From Paraburkholderia youngii (GTDB taxonomy: Bacteria > Pseudomonadota > Gammaproteobacteria > Burkholderiales > Burkholderiaceae), in assembly GCF_013366925.1 (NCBI RefSeq), contig NZ_JAALDK010000002.1, positions 1,364,001 through 1,428,000 of the forward strand: a stretch of DNA of 64,000 nt. The letters are read 5' to 3'. The translations under genes were made by a program, and so were the position numbers. The notes below the pieces were generated by a model. That model did no database searches, was not told the DNA's origin, and was given only the letters and a program-made list of their open reading frames with translations. Positions within the stretch are counted from its first letter, which is position 1, and each line of letters opens with the position of its first letter. Below are positions 9,105 to 18,234 of the stretch, in pieces.

Positions 9105-9878
9105 ATGCCGGCATCGAGACGGAGTGAGTTTGGCGATTTTCTGCGGTCGCGCCGGGAGAAGCTGAGCCCGGCATCGGGGCGGCTCGGGAGCGGCCGGCGC
9201 CGTCGTACGCCGGGTCTGCGGCGGGAAGAAGTTGCCGAACTGGCCGGCATCGGTGTGGACTGGTATGTGCGGCTGGAGCAGGGGCGAACGGTCAGCCCCT
9301 CCGATGCCACCCTCGACGCGCTTGCTCGCGCCCTGCGGCTTGGCAAAGCAGAAGCCGCGCATCTGCGGGCGCTCGCGCGCAGCAACGATCAGCGGACGTT
9401 TGCTGCCGAGAAAGTGCCGCCGGCAATCGCGCGCATCGTTTCAGACCTCGGCCTGCCGGCATACGTGACCGGCAGGCGGTGGGACATCCTGGCGTGGAAC
9501 CGGGCGGCCGCCGATCTACTCGGATTCGATCGGCTGACCGAGGCGGACCGCAATATCCTCGTTTTCATGTTCATCGACCCGGAAGCGCGACGGCTATTCG
9601 GACCCGCGTGGGAAGACGAAGCGCGCCGCATGATCGCGCTCTTTCGCGCAACGCATGATCTCTTCGCCACCGATCCATCGTTCGTCCAGCTAGTGGAGCG
9701 CCTGCGGTCGTCGAGTGCGGAGTTCGCTAGCTGGTGGATCGCGCATGACGTCCGTGGCGGCGCGTCCGGCGAGAAAGTACTCGCGCATCCTCAGCGTGGT
9801 ATCCAACGTTACCAATACGCTACGTTTCAGGCGAACGACGACCCGTCGCTGAAACTCTCGATCTACACACCCGTTTGA
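9105..9878 (+). CDS. XRE-family regulator with MmyB-like ligand domain
   Basis: This 257-residue protein starts with a helix-turn-helix carrying the hallmark RRTPGLRREEVAELAGI and continues with YVRLEQGR, both diagnostic of the MmyB-like XRE group. The C-terminal part (from about residue 105) is a PAS-like domain, MmyB type, thought to bind a small hydrophobic ligand. It is divergent from an MDR oxidoreductase gene. A second regulator of the same group at 17274-18131 faces an SDR gene in the same manner. I infer repression of the adjacent reductase and of itself. Confidence 0.85.
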   Translation: MPASRRSEFGDFLRSRREKLSPASGRLGSGRRRRTPGLRREEVAELAGIGVDWYVRLEQGRTVSPSDATLDALARALRLGKAEAAHLRALARSNDQRTFAAEKVPPAIARIVSDLGLPAYVTGRRWDILAWNRAAADLLGFDRLTEADRNILVFMFIDPEARRLFGPAWEDEARRMIALFRATHDLFATDPSFVQLVERLRSSSAEFASWWIAHDVRGGASGEKVLAHPQRGIQRYQYATFQANDDPSLKLSIYTPV

Positions 9879-10003
9879 GCTTCGCCCGCCTGACAAAGCC
9901 ATCGCGACGGCCCTAGGACCTTGGTCCGATTGACGCGACTCCCACGCGTGGCACCCTTGTACAAAGCCGGAATACTCACATGCAACCTGTCAGGGAGGTC
10001 GCC

Positions 10004-10261
10004 ATGTTTTCATGGAGCCGGCAGTTCGCGGCCGCGGTCATGGCTGTGTCCGCGATGGCTTGCGCTGGAAGCTCGTGGGCAACCGAACAGGCTCAGCAAC
10101 GTCGCGCCGGACGTGACGTTCGACAGGAGACACGCCAGGGCGCCCGCCATACGAAGCAGGAGTGCAGAGCCGCGGACCAGAAGAGTAATTCGCATTGCCG
10201 GCAGGACAAGCGGCAAACCAAGCAGAGCGGCCGTCAGGCGGCCAGGAATATCAAGTATTGA
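10004..10261 (+). CDS. Small secreted basic protein of unknown function
   Basis: The 85-residue product has a clear signal peptide (FAAAVMAVSAMACAGSSWA, cleavage near residue 27) and a mature part that is almost all charged or polar, rich in Arg, Gln and Lys, with two cysteines that could form a disulphide. The start at 10004 is preferred over one eight codons earlier because GGGAGG precedes it. I do not recognise a family. A strongly basic periplasmic peptide could bind nucleic acid or anionic polymer, but this is speculation. Confidence 0.6.
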   Translation: MFSWSRQFAAAVMAVSAMACAGSSWATEQAQQRRAGRDVRQETRQGARHTKQECRAADQKSNSHCRQDKRQTKQSGRQAARNIKY

Positions 10262-10352
10262 GCGTTTGAGTTCGCGTGCGCCGGCTGGGCACTGAACCAG
10301 CGACAGCATGGGAAGGCAGACACCACGTCCACCACATCAAGCGGGGGAGCCG

Positions 10353-10742
10353 ATGCGAGCCTGGCGATATGTAGCGCTTTGCACGTTGCCATTCATGATC
10401 GTCGGCTGTAACACGCCTCCGATCGCACCGGGCAAGCCGGTCGATATCCCGACTGCCCTCGAGCAGGTTCTCCAGGGCCTGTGCAATTTCCGCAAAGACC
10501 AGGCCGGCCGGAAGCAGGATCTCGGCGCCGCAATCGACTCGATCACCGTGGAGCTAGACCTGACCGTCGACGGGGCGAGAAATCCGCCCGTGGCGGTCGC
10601 GCCGGATATCCAGTTCATTCCGACGGTTAGCTATGGTCAGATCATGACGGCAAACCGAGGCAGCAGACTCGTGCTTACGCTGAAAAGCACTGGCGGCGGC
10701 AGCCATGGCGGCGATTGCGATGTGACTGCGCCAGTCAAGTAG
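10353..10742 (+). CDS. Predicted lipoprotein of unknown function
   Basis: The 129-residue product starts with a short hydrophobic leader and the lipobox FMIVGC, so the mature protein would be anchored by lipid at Cys19. The mature region has a helical start (TALEQVLQGLCNF) and a beta-rich part (ITVELDLTV, RLVLTLKS) that is reminiscent of trypsin-inhibitor or TctC-like small periplasmic domains, but no family is assigned. GGGGGAG before the ATG at 10353 supports this start. It follows the small basic protein by 91 bp in the same direction. Confidence 0.6.
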   Translation: MRAWRYVALCTLPFMIVGCNTPPIAPGKPVDIPTALEQVLQGLCNFRKDQAGRKQDLGAAIDSITVELDLTVDGARNPPVAVAPDIQFIPTVSYGQIMTANRGSRLVLTLKSTGGGSHGGDCDVTAPVK

Positions 10743-10803
10743 AGATCAGACAGCTGGGGCACTTCGCCGCGTTGACCCGCACAGGTTGCCCCACCATTGC
10801 ACT

Positions 10804-11817
10804 TCAACTTTGGGCGATGCTCTCCCACGCGCCCGACTGAGCCGAGCGGAACACGGCATCGATCACCCGCATATTTGCGCGCGCATCTTCCAGCGGAATA
10901 GCTTGCGGGCCGCCACTCAGGATCGCCTCCGCGAACGTGGTGGCGGCTACGCCGTATTGATCGCACACCGGAACTTCCAGCCAGCGATCAGTCGCGACAC
11001 CGTCGCTATTGTGCTCACTGATTAGCAGACGCGTCGGTCGATCGTGTGGCGCATTGAACGGAATTTCGACTTCGATTCTCCCCCTGGTGCCGTGAAATTG
11101 CATCCGCTGGTACGGATAGGTCTGAGTCGAGTAAAAGAAACTCGCCTGCACGCCATCGAAGTCCATCAGCACGGAGCCGAGCCGGTCTACCTTGAAGGCA
11201 GGATCCTGTTCCACCAGCGCTACTACGCGCCGTGGCTCACGCCCGATCGTGAAGCGCGACGTCGTGATCGGATAGCAACCAATATCGAGCAGACCGCCGC
11301 CGCCTAGCTCGCTCTTGTTGCGGATATTGTCTTCGTTCGTGTTGTGATAGGTGAAACCGCCGGTCACTGCCCGCAATTCGCCGATCGCGCCTTCGTCGAT
11401 CAGGGTCCGCACCTTCAACCATTGCGGATGCGTACGAACCATGAAGGCTTCCTGGATGTATCGGCCGCTCTTGTCGCGCGCGGCAATCAGCCGTTCGACC
11501 TGTTGCGCGTCCAGGCTGATCGGCTTCTCACACAGCACGTGCTTGCCCGCCTCGACCGCTTTGATCGTCCATTCCACGTGGAGATGATTGGGCAATGGAA
11601 TATAGACCGCGTCGATTTCCGGGTCCGCGAGCAGCGCCTCATAGCCGTCGTATGCGACAGCCAGACCATATTTGGCCGCGGCTTCCCGCGCCTTCTCCAG
11701 AGAGCGCGACGCGATGCCTTTCACCCGGCACTTCGGCGCGTTGTGCATGGGCACGACCACCTTGTCGTTGATCTTTGCGGCGCCCAAAATTCCCCAGACT
11801 ATTTGATCCTTTGCCAT
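10804..11817 (-). CDS. Gfo/Idh/MocA family oxidoreductase
   Basis: The 337-residue protein has an N-terminal Rossmann fold (WGILGAAKIN), the family lysine motif HVLCEKPISL at about residues 91-100, and a C-terminal substrate domain with GGGGLLDIGCYPI. This pattern resembles NAD(P)-dependent sugar dehydrogenases such as D-xylose dehydrogenase or glucose-fructose oxidoreductase-like enzymes, without a signal peptide. The start at 11817 is chosen because AAGGGA lies before it and the fold begins directly after. It is downstream of a trehalose-synthase-like gene on the same strand, 130 bp away. The sugar is unknown. Confidence 0.82.
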   Translation of the reverse strand: MAKDQIVWGILGAAKINDKVVVPMHNAPKCRVKGIASRSLEKAREAAAKYGLAVAYDGYEALLADPEIDAVYIPLPNHLHVEWTIKAVEAGKHVLCEKPISLDAQQVERLIAARDKSGRYIQEAFMVRTHPQWLKVRTLIDEGAIGELRAVTGGFTYHNTNEDNIRNKSELGGGGLLDIGCYPITTSRFTIGREPRRVVALVEQDPAFKVDRLGSVLMDFDGVQASFFYSTQTYPYQRMQFHGTRGRIEVEIPFNAPHDRPTRLLISEHNSDGVATDRWLEVPVCDQYGVAATTFAEAILSGGPQAIPLEDARANMRVIDAVFRSAQSGAWESIAQS

Positions 11818-11866
11818 GACATCCCTTTTCCGATTGCGTATCCGATGAGTCGAGCAGGCTGAGCAT

Positions 11867-11894
11867 TCGCGTGAGTCGGCAAGTCGCGTGAGTC
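11867..11894. repeat. Tandem 11-bp direct repeat with 17-bp period
   Basis: TCGCGTGAGTC occurs at 11867-11877 and again at 11884-11894, upstream of the Gfo/Idh/MocA gene. A transcription activator site is possible, but chance is not excluded. Confidence 0.4.
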
Positions 11895-11947
11895 CGCGAA
11901 CGACCAGGAGCATGCGATCGTATCAGTTTAACCGTGGCTCGTCGTCG

Positions 11948-13612
11948 CTAGACCTCGGTCCGCTTGAGCAGATAGTCGAGGCCGCCCACCCGATACCAAC
12001 GGTATCCGAACGGCTCGAGCACCACCTTGTGACGGCCGTCATCGTCAGCGCCGCTGTGGTCGTCGGACAGTAGATTGATCAGCGAATCCCGCCCGGGTTC
12101 GTTGGAGCTGAGGCGGAATTCGACGGTACACGCCTCGGCGCGGAAGTTATGCAGAAACAGCACGGAGTTGTTGCGCCAGTGATAACCGAGCGCGAGCACA
12201 TCGTTTCGCGAGGTGGGCAGCACTTCGAAGTCCCCCCAGCTGATTTCCGGCACTTCCCGGCGCATGCGAATCATCCGCTCGGTCCAGTTGAGAAACGAAT
12301 CGGGATCGCGCCGCTGGTTTGCCACGTTGACCCGCTCGAACCCATAAGCCCCGCCGGAGATCGCAGGCACAGGCGGGTTCGAATGGCTCGTGAAGCCGCC
12401 TTGCGGCTCGCCCGACCATTGCATCGGCGTGCGCGCACATTGGCGCTCGGGCCGGCGCAGATCGTCCCCCATGCCGATTTCATCGCCGTATCGGAACACC
12501 GGCGTGCCCGGCAAACTCAGCATCAGGCTGTAGGCGAGTTCAAGACGGCGTCTGTCGCCCGACAGCATCGGCGCAAGTCTGCGGCGGATGCCGCGCCCAT
12601 ACAACTGCATGTCGGGGTCCGGGGCGAACGCGGCGAACACCGCCGCGCGCTGAGCGGGCGTCAGCCGGCCCAGATCGAGTTCGTCGTGATTGCGCAGAAA
12701 TACCCCCCATTGCGCAGTCGGCGGCCGTGGTTTCGTCGCAAGCAGCGCGTCCTTCAACGGCTTCGTGTTGCCCGTCGCGAGCGTGTAGAAGGTGTTTTGA
12801 TTGACGCGGAAGTTGAACATCATCGGCAAGCGCTCGCCCTCGTCGCCGAAGTACTGGAGATCCGATTTGGGCAGCACGTTGGCTTCGGCCAGAATGATCG
12901 CGTCGCCTTCGCGCCACTGCAGAAACTCGCGAAACGTTCGCAACATGTCGTACTGCTCTACGGGGCGGCGCACCTTCGGGCCCTTCGTCGCGATGACGAA
13001 GGGCACCGCGTCCATGCGGAATCCGGACACGCCGAGCTGAATCCAGAAGCCCATGATCTTCAGCAACTCCGCCTGCACATGCGGATTGGAAGTATTCAGG
13101 TCCGGTTGAAAATCGTAGAAGCGATGGAAGTACCAGCGTTTTGCCCGCTTGTCGAAACTCCAGGTCGACTTCTGCACGCCCGGAAACGCCACGCCGCGTT
13201 GCGCATCGGGCGGTTTGTCGTCCGACCAGACATACCAGTCGCGATATTTCGACGCGGGATCGCTGCGTGCTTCCAGGAACCACGGATGCTGGTCGGACGT
13301 GTGATTGACGACGAGATCGATGATCACCCGCAAGCCCCGCTGGGCGCACGCATGCGTGAACTCGGCGAAATCGCCGAGCGTGCCGTACTTCGGATCGACG
13401 TTGTAATAGTCGCAAACGTCGTAACCGTTATCGCGTCCTGGCGACGGGTGGAAGGGCATCAGCCAAATCGTCGTCATGCCGAGCCCTTGCAGGTAATCGA
13501 GCCTGCGCATCAGGCCCTCGAAGTCGCCGACGCCGTCGCCATTCGCGTCCATGAAGGTGCCTACCGAAAGGCAGTAAATGATCGTGTTCTTGTACCAGAG
13601 GTCATTAAGCAT
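11948..13612 (-). CDS. Trehalose-synthase-like GH13 enzyme
   Basis: The 554-residue protein is a family GH13 (alpha-amylase fold) enzyme close to trehalose synthase, which interconverts maltose and trehalose. It shows WYKNTIIYCL at the N-terminus, DLVVNHTSDQHPWF, the nucleophile D201 in GFRMDAVP, the acid/base E243 in LAEAN, and the third acidic residue D310 in LRNHDE. The later stretch GIRRRLAPML and ARTPMQWS are strongly TreS-like. It lacks the maltokinase fusion found in some homologues. It is divergent from a GH13 alpha-glucosidase with only 49 bp between starts. Role: osmoprotectant and storage glucan metabolism, inferred. Confidence 0.82.
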   Translation of the reverse strand: MLNDLWYKNTIIYCLSVGTFMDANGDGVGDFEGLMRRLDYLQGLGMTTIWLMPFHPSPGRDNGYDVCDYYNVDPKYGTLGDFAEFTHACAQRGLRVIIDLVVNHTSDQHPWFLEARSDPASKYRDWYVWSDDKPPDAQRGVAFPGVQKSTWSFDKRAKRWYFHRFYDFQPDLNTSNPHVQAELLKIMGFWIQLGVSGFRMDAVPFVIATKGPKVRRPVEQYDMLRTFREFLQWREGDAIILAEANVLPKSDLQYFGDEGERLPMMFNFRVNQNTFYTLATGNTKPLKDALLATKPRPPTAQWGVFLRNHDELDLGRLTPAQRAAVFAAFAPDPDMQLYGRGIRRRLAPMLSGDRRRLELAYSLMLSLPGTPVFRYGDEIGMGDDLRRPERQCARTPMQWSGEPQGGFTSHSNPPVPAISGGAYGFERVNVANQRRDPDSFLNWTERMIRMRREVPEISWGDFEVLPTSRNDVLALGYHWRNNSVLFLHNFRAEACTVEFRLSSNEPGRDSLINLLSDDHSGADDDGRHKVVLEPFGYRWYRVGGLDYLLKRTEV

Positions 13613-13661
13613 AGGTTCCGCGCGGGGGCGCCTAAACAATCGATCGTGAAGAGGAATTGCA

Positions 13662-15248
13662 ATGTCGGAGCTGGCGTGGTGGCAACGCGGTGTGATCTAT
13701 CAGATCTATCCGCGCTCGTTTCAGGACAGTAACGGCGATGGCATCGGCGATCTGTCCGGCATCAGCGCGCGCCTTGAATACGTCGCGGCGCTAGGCGTCG
13801 ATGCGGTGTGGATCTCCCCAATCTCCCCGTCGCCGATGGCCGACTTTGGCTATGACGTCGCGGACTACTGCAACATCGATCCGATGTTCGGCACTCTGGA
13901 CGGGTTCAAGCAATTGATGGGCCACGCGCATCGGCTCGGGCTCAAGGTGCTGCTCGATTTCGTGCCGAATCATTCGTCGAACCGGCATCCGTGGTTCGAG
14001 CAAAGCCGCTCGTCGCGAGACAATCCGAAACGGGACTGGTATCTGTGGCGCGATCCCGCGCCCGATGGCGGACCGCCGAACAACTGGTTGAGCCGTATGG
14101 GCGGCTCGGCGTGGGAGTGGGACGAGGTGACGGGGCAGTACTACTATCACGCGTTTCTGCGCGAGCAGCCTGACCTGAACTGGCGGAACCCGCAAGTGCG
14201 CCGCGCGATGGACCAGGTGCTGCGTTTCTGGCTCGACCTCGGCGTCGACGGCTTCCGCGTGGACGTGCTGTGGCTGTTGATCAAGGACGCGCAGTTTCGC
14301 GACAATCCGCCCAATCCCGGCTATTTGCCGGGCGAGCCGGACCATCATCGACTGTTGCAAACTTACACCGAGGATCAGCCGGAAGTACATGAACTCGTCC
14401 GCTCGATGCGAGCCACGCTGGACGAATACGGCGAGCGCGTGCTGATCGGCGAAATCTATCTGACTGTTGCGCAACTGGTGAAGTATTACGGCGTGAACGG
14501 CGAAGGAGCGCATATGCCGTTCAATTTTCAGTTGCTCAGCGCGAGATGGAATGCGGAGAACATCGCCCGCATGATCCGCGATTACGACGTTGCGTTGCCC
14601 GAATACGCGTGGCCGAACTGGGTGCTGGGAAACCACGACAATCCGCGCGTTGCGTCGCGCGTCGGCGCGGCACAGGCACGTGTGGCCGCTGTGCTGCTGT
14701 TGACATTACGAGGCACGCCGACGCTTTACTACGGCGATGAAATCGGCATGACGGACGGCTATATCGCGTCCGATCAGATTCAGGACCCGGCGGAGCTCCG
14801 GCAACCGGGCATTTGCCAGGGACGCGATCCCGAGCGCACGCCTATGCAATGGGATGGCTCGCTGCCGAATGCGGGCTTCACGGACGGCAGACCGTGGTTG
14901 CCGATTGCGACCGCGACGAGCGTGCGCGAACAGGACGGCGACATGTCGAGCATGTTGTCGCTGTATCGGCGTTTGCTGAGCCTGCGCCGCAGCAGCGCCG
15001 CGCTCGTGCGGGGCACGATAGAGAATGTCGTTGCCGACGGCGACGTGCTGACCTATGAGCGGCGCTCCAGCAATCAATGTCTGTTCATCGCGCTGAACAT
15101 GGGTGCCGAAGCTGCCACCGTGCAATCGCGCGCGGGCATGGTGCTGCTATCGACGGTGACCACGCGCATCGGTGACGCCTTCATCCAGGGCGCCAATTTG
15201 CTTGCCGCCAGCGAGGCGGTCATCGTGATCGTTGACTCTCCATCATGA
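13662..15248 (+). CDS. GH13 alpha-glucosidase / oligo-alpha-glucosidase
   Basis: The 528-residue enzyme carries all GH13 conserved regions: DFVPNHSSNRHPWF, nucleophile D201 in GFRVDVLW, acid/base E264 in IGEIY and D326 in GNHDNPR. The N-terminal WWQRGVIYQIYPRSFQD and ERTPMQWD match exo-acting alpha-glucosidases (maltose or oligo-1,6-glucosidase type). There is no signal peptide, so it is cytoplasmic. AGAGGA precedes the ATG. The divergent neighbour is trehalose-synthase-like, which suggests joint control of maltose and trehalose pools. Confidence 0.88.
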   Translation: MSELAWWQRGVIYQIYPRSFQDSNGDGIGDLSGISARLEYVAALGVDAVWISPISPSPMADFGYDVADYCNIDPMFGTLDGFKQLMGHAHRLGLKVLLDFVPNHSSNRHPWFEQSRSSRDNPKRDWYLWRDPAPDGGPPNNWLSRMGGSAWEWDEVTGQYYYHAFLREQPDLNWRNPQVRRAMDQVLRFWLDLGVDGFRVDVLWLLIKDAQFRDNPPNPGYLPGEPDHHRLLQTYTEDQPEVHELVRSMRATLDEYGERVLIGEIYLTVAQLVKYYGVNGEGAHMPFNFQLLSARWNAENIARMIRDYDVALPEYAWPNWVLGNHDNPRVASRVGAAQARVAAVLLLTLRGTPTLYYGDEIGMTDGYIASDQIQDPAELRQPGICQGRDPERTPMQWDGSLPNAGFTDGRPWLPIATATSVREQDGDMSSMLSLYRRLLSLRRSSAALVRGTIENVVADGDVLTYERRSSNQCLFIALNMGAEAATVQSRAGMVLLSTVTTRIGDAFIQGANLLAASEAVIVIVDSPS

Positions 15249-15268
15249 ACGGTAGATGACTCACCGGT

Positions 15269-17185
15269 TCAAAGCGCCACCTGAATGCCAAGTTCAACGA
15301 CGTCTTCCGCTCGAAGTCCATAGTATTCGGCGCTGGGCGTGGAATGAAACGCCATCTGTCCGAACAGCGCCTCGCGCCAGCGCGTCATGCTGCCGTGCGA
15401 ACGTCCCTTGATGACTTCATCGCGCGGCAGGAAAAACGTGGTGTGCCTGGGATCGTAGTGCCAGCCATCGAACCGACCCGCCAGCGATTCAAGCAGTCGC
15501 GGCAGGTTGGGGCGCTCGACGAACCCATGATGCGCAATGATCTCGAAGCATCCGTTGCCGAGGTCTCGCACGTCGATGCGCGTTTCGTCATCGATACGCG
15601 GCGCTGACTCCGATATGTTGGCGAAGAAAATCGTCGTCTCGTGCAGCACGCAGTTGTGGCGGATGTTGCTCCTGAATGTCGCCGGTGTCTTGCCCGATGC
15701 GTTGCCCGGATAAACCGCGGTGCCTGGCACGCGAGCCGGAGGTTCGGGACCGGCTAGCGCGTCGCGCAGGAACGCGTCGAGCGCATCGGCTTCGTTCGCA
15801 TGGGTTGCGGCAATCTCGCGTCCGCGATTCCAGGTCGACATCAGCACGAAAAGAATCAGCCCGACGGCGACAGGAAACCAGCCGCCGGAAGCGATTTTCG
15901 GCACGTTCGCGGATACCAGCGTCACGTCGACGACGAGCAACGGCGCGCTCACGAGCGCCACGCCGTAGCGGGGCCAATGCCAGACGTTGCGCGACACGCT
16001 GATCATCTGGATCGTGGTGATCAGCATCGTCAGCGCGACTGCGATGCCGTACGCCGAAGTCAGGTTCGACGAGCTTCGAAACACCAGCACGAGAAACAGC
16101 ACCGCCACGAACAGGATCAGGTTGACGGCGGGCGAATAGACCTGTCCGCGCCGCTCTGTTGACGTTTCGACGACCCGCAGGCGCGGCAGAAAGCCCAGTT
16201 CGATCGCCTGACTCGTCATTGAAAATGCGCCTGAAATCACCGCTTGCGAAGCGATGATCGTCGCGAGCATCGCGATGATGACGCCCGGCACGAGCGCCCA
16301 CGGCGGCGCAGCGTGGAAGAACGGCTGGTGAAAAGAGCCGGGCACGAACAACAGGGTTGCTGCCTGCCCGAAGTAGCCGATGATGATCGACGGAAACACG
16401 ATGGCGAAGAGCGCAATACGGATCGCGCGGCGTCCGAAGTGACCGATGTCGGCATACAGGGCCTCCGCTCCGGTCAGCGCGAGAATCACGGCGGCGAGAA
16501 TCGTGAATGCGATGCGGGGATGGCCGATCATCAGCGATACGGCCCATCGCGGCGATAGCGCATGCAATACGACGGGATGTTGCGCGACCCGATAGAGCCC
16601 GACCGAGGCAAGAGACAGAAACCACACGGCCATCACGGGACCGAATGCGCGCCCGACCACCGAGCTGCCACGTCGCTGAAACGAGAAGAGCGCGATCAGG
16701 ATGGCTGCCGCGATCGGCACGACCCATGGATCGAAAGATGGACTGATCTCGCTCAGTCCCTCGACGGCCGACAGCACGGATACGGCCGGCGTTACCATCG
16801 AATCGCCATAGAACATCGCGGCGCCAAAGAGTCCCGCGAGCAGCAGCGCACGCGGCACCCGCCGCCCTTCGTCCTCATAGCCCGAGCGGACCAGCGCCGT
16901 CAGTGCGATGATGCCGCCTTCGCCTTCATTGTCGGCGCGCATCACGTACCACGCGTACTTGAGTATGACGACGATGACGACGGCCCACACGATCATCGAC
17001 AGCGTGCCCATCACGACCTGCACGTCGATCGAACCGGTTTCGATGGCGGCTTGGCGCAATGCGTAGATGGGACTCGTGCCGATGTCGCCGAATACGACAC
17101 CCAGTGCGCCTAGCACGAGCGTGCCGCCGCCGCGCTGGCGGCGAGACGACGAATCGTCGCTTTGCTCCCTCTTTTGCTCAGGCAT
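15269..17185 (-). CDS. kup: Kup-type potassium uptake protein
   Basis: The 638-residue membrane protein begins its conserved part with LGALGVVFGDIGTSPIYALR, the unmistakable start of the KUP/HAK/KT family of proton-coupled potassium carriers. About twelve membrane helices fill residues 25-450, followed by a soluble C-terminal domain. The start at 17185 gives the usual family length; the longer frame begins earlier without support. It converges with the alpha-glucosidase gene. Potassium uptake suits the osmotic theme of the trehalose genes next door, but co-regulation is not shown. Confidence 0.93.
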   Translation of the reverse strand: MPEQKREQSDDSSSRRQRGGGTLVLGALGVVFGDIGTSPIYALRQAAIETGSIDVQVVMGTLSMIVWAVVIVVILKYAWYVMRADNEGEGGIIALTALVRSGYEDEGRRVPRALLLAGLFGAAMFYGDSMVTPAVSVLSAVEGLSEISPSFDPWVVPIAAAILIALFSFQRRGSSVVGRAFGPVMAVWFLSLASVGLYRVAQHPVVLHALSPRWAVSLMIGHPRIAFTILAAVILALTGAEALYADIGHFGRRAIRIALFAIVFPSIIIGYFGQAATLLFVPGSFHQPFFHAAPPWALVPGVIIAMLATIIASQAVISGAFSMTSQAIELGFLPRLRVVETSTERRGQVYSPAVNLILFVAVLFLVLVFRSSSNLTSAYGIAVALTMLITTIQMISVSRNVWHWPRYGVALVSAPLLVVDVTLVSANVPKIASGGWFPVAVGLILFVLMSTWNRGREIAATHANEADALDAFLRDALAGPEPPARVPGTAVYPGNASGKTPATFRSNIRHNCVLHETTIFFANISESAPRIDDETRIDVRDLGNGCFEIIAHHGFVERPNLPRLLESLAGRFDGWHYDPRHTTFFLPRDEVIKGRSHGSMTRWREALFGQMAFHSTPSAEYYGLRAEDVVELGIQVAL

Positions 17186-17273
17186 TTTTTTACCACGAAG
17201 GTTGTGCGATGCCGTACAAGCAATTCGTGGGCCGAAGTGCAATCCGTCGGCCGCGCTAGGCCGTCGAAGGCGA

Positions 17274-18131
17274 TCACGCAGTGGTCAGGGGCGCGGCGCT
17301 GTCAGTCTCGTCCATCGCCGAAACGGCGCTACGGATGCGCGCGGCAATTCGCGCGTCGAGCGGGGTGTAGACGAGCATGCTCAGCTCTGGCCGGCCATCG
17401 ACGGCGAACAGCGAATATTCCATTTCGATGGTTCCGAACGCAGGATGCAGCAGGCGCTTAACGTGCTGGGCTTCGCTGTGGCCGAATACCTGGTTTTCGC
17501 GCCACATGCGTTCGAAGTCGGGGCTCTTGCGACACAGATCATCGACCAGATCGCCCACCTCCGAAGCGATCCCCGCGCGTGCGACGTCCGCGCGGAACGT
17601 CCCCACCACGGAGCGGGCGACGCTCTCCCAGTCATGCTGTTTTGCGCGGGCGTCGGGATCGCCGAACAGGAAGCGCAGGATGTTGCGCTGGCCCGGCGGC
17701 AGCGCGCTGTAGTCGGTCAACACGACGGCTGCCGCGCGATTCCATGCGACCACGTCCCACGTCGCGGTCTTGATGATCGACGGGCTCGCCTCGAGCGAAT
17801 CGAGCACGCGCTGCAAGCGCGGGTCCACTGCGTCGGTGGAGCGGTAGCGGACTTCCGGGGGGCGCCCGAGGCCCAGCATGAACAGATGTTCGCGCTCCGC
17901 GTTGGTCAGCATCAGCGCCGCGCAGATGCGCTCCAGCACCGCGGCGGACGGCGCGCCGCCGCGGCCCTGCTCGAGCCAGGTGTACCAGGTCGAACTGATA
18001 TTCGCGCGCTGCGCGACTTCTTCCCGGCGCAAGCCGGGCGTCCGCCTGCGGCCCGAGAAACCGAAGCTGGCCGGGTCGAGCCGCGTGCGGCGGCTGCGCA
18101 GAAAGTCTCCGAGGGATTGGGCGGTGTTCAC
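17274..18131 (-). CDS. XRE-family regulator with MmyB-like ligand domain
   Basis: The 285-residue product has FLRSRRTRLDP and RRRTPGLRREEVAQRANI at its N-terminus, the same signature as the regulator at 9105-9878, and a C-terminal MmyB-type PAS-like domain from about residue 105. It is divergent from an SDR-family gene with 103 bp between starts. I infer that it represses this neighbour, as members of this group commonly regulate an adjacent oxidoreductase. Confidence 0.85.
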   Translation of the reverse strand: MNTAQSLGDFLRSRRTRLDPASFGFSGRRRTPGLRREEVAQRANISSTWYTWLEQGRGGAPSAAVLERICAALMLTNAEREHLFMLGLGRPPEVRYRSTDAVDPRLQRVLDSLEASPSIIKTATWDVVAWNRAAAVVLTDYSALPPGQRNILRFLFGDPDARAKQHDWESVARSVVGTFRADVARAGIASEVGDLVDDLCRKSPDFERMWRENQVFGHSEAQHVKRLLHPAFGTIEMEYSLFAVDGRPELSMLVYTPLDARIAARIRSAVSAMDETDSAAPLTTA

Positions 18132-18234
18132 TGGACGATTAACCTGTTAGTCGCTTTACCGGGATAAGCTCACTACTTCAATAGCATAGCGAATGATCGC
18201 ATAGTGCGTCGGTGGCTATTCTGGAGACTTGACC

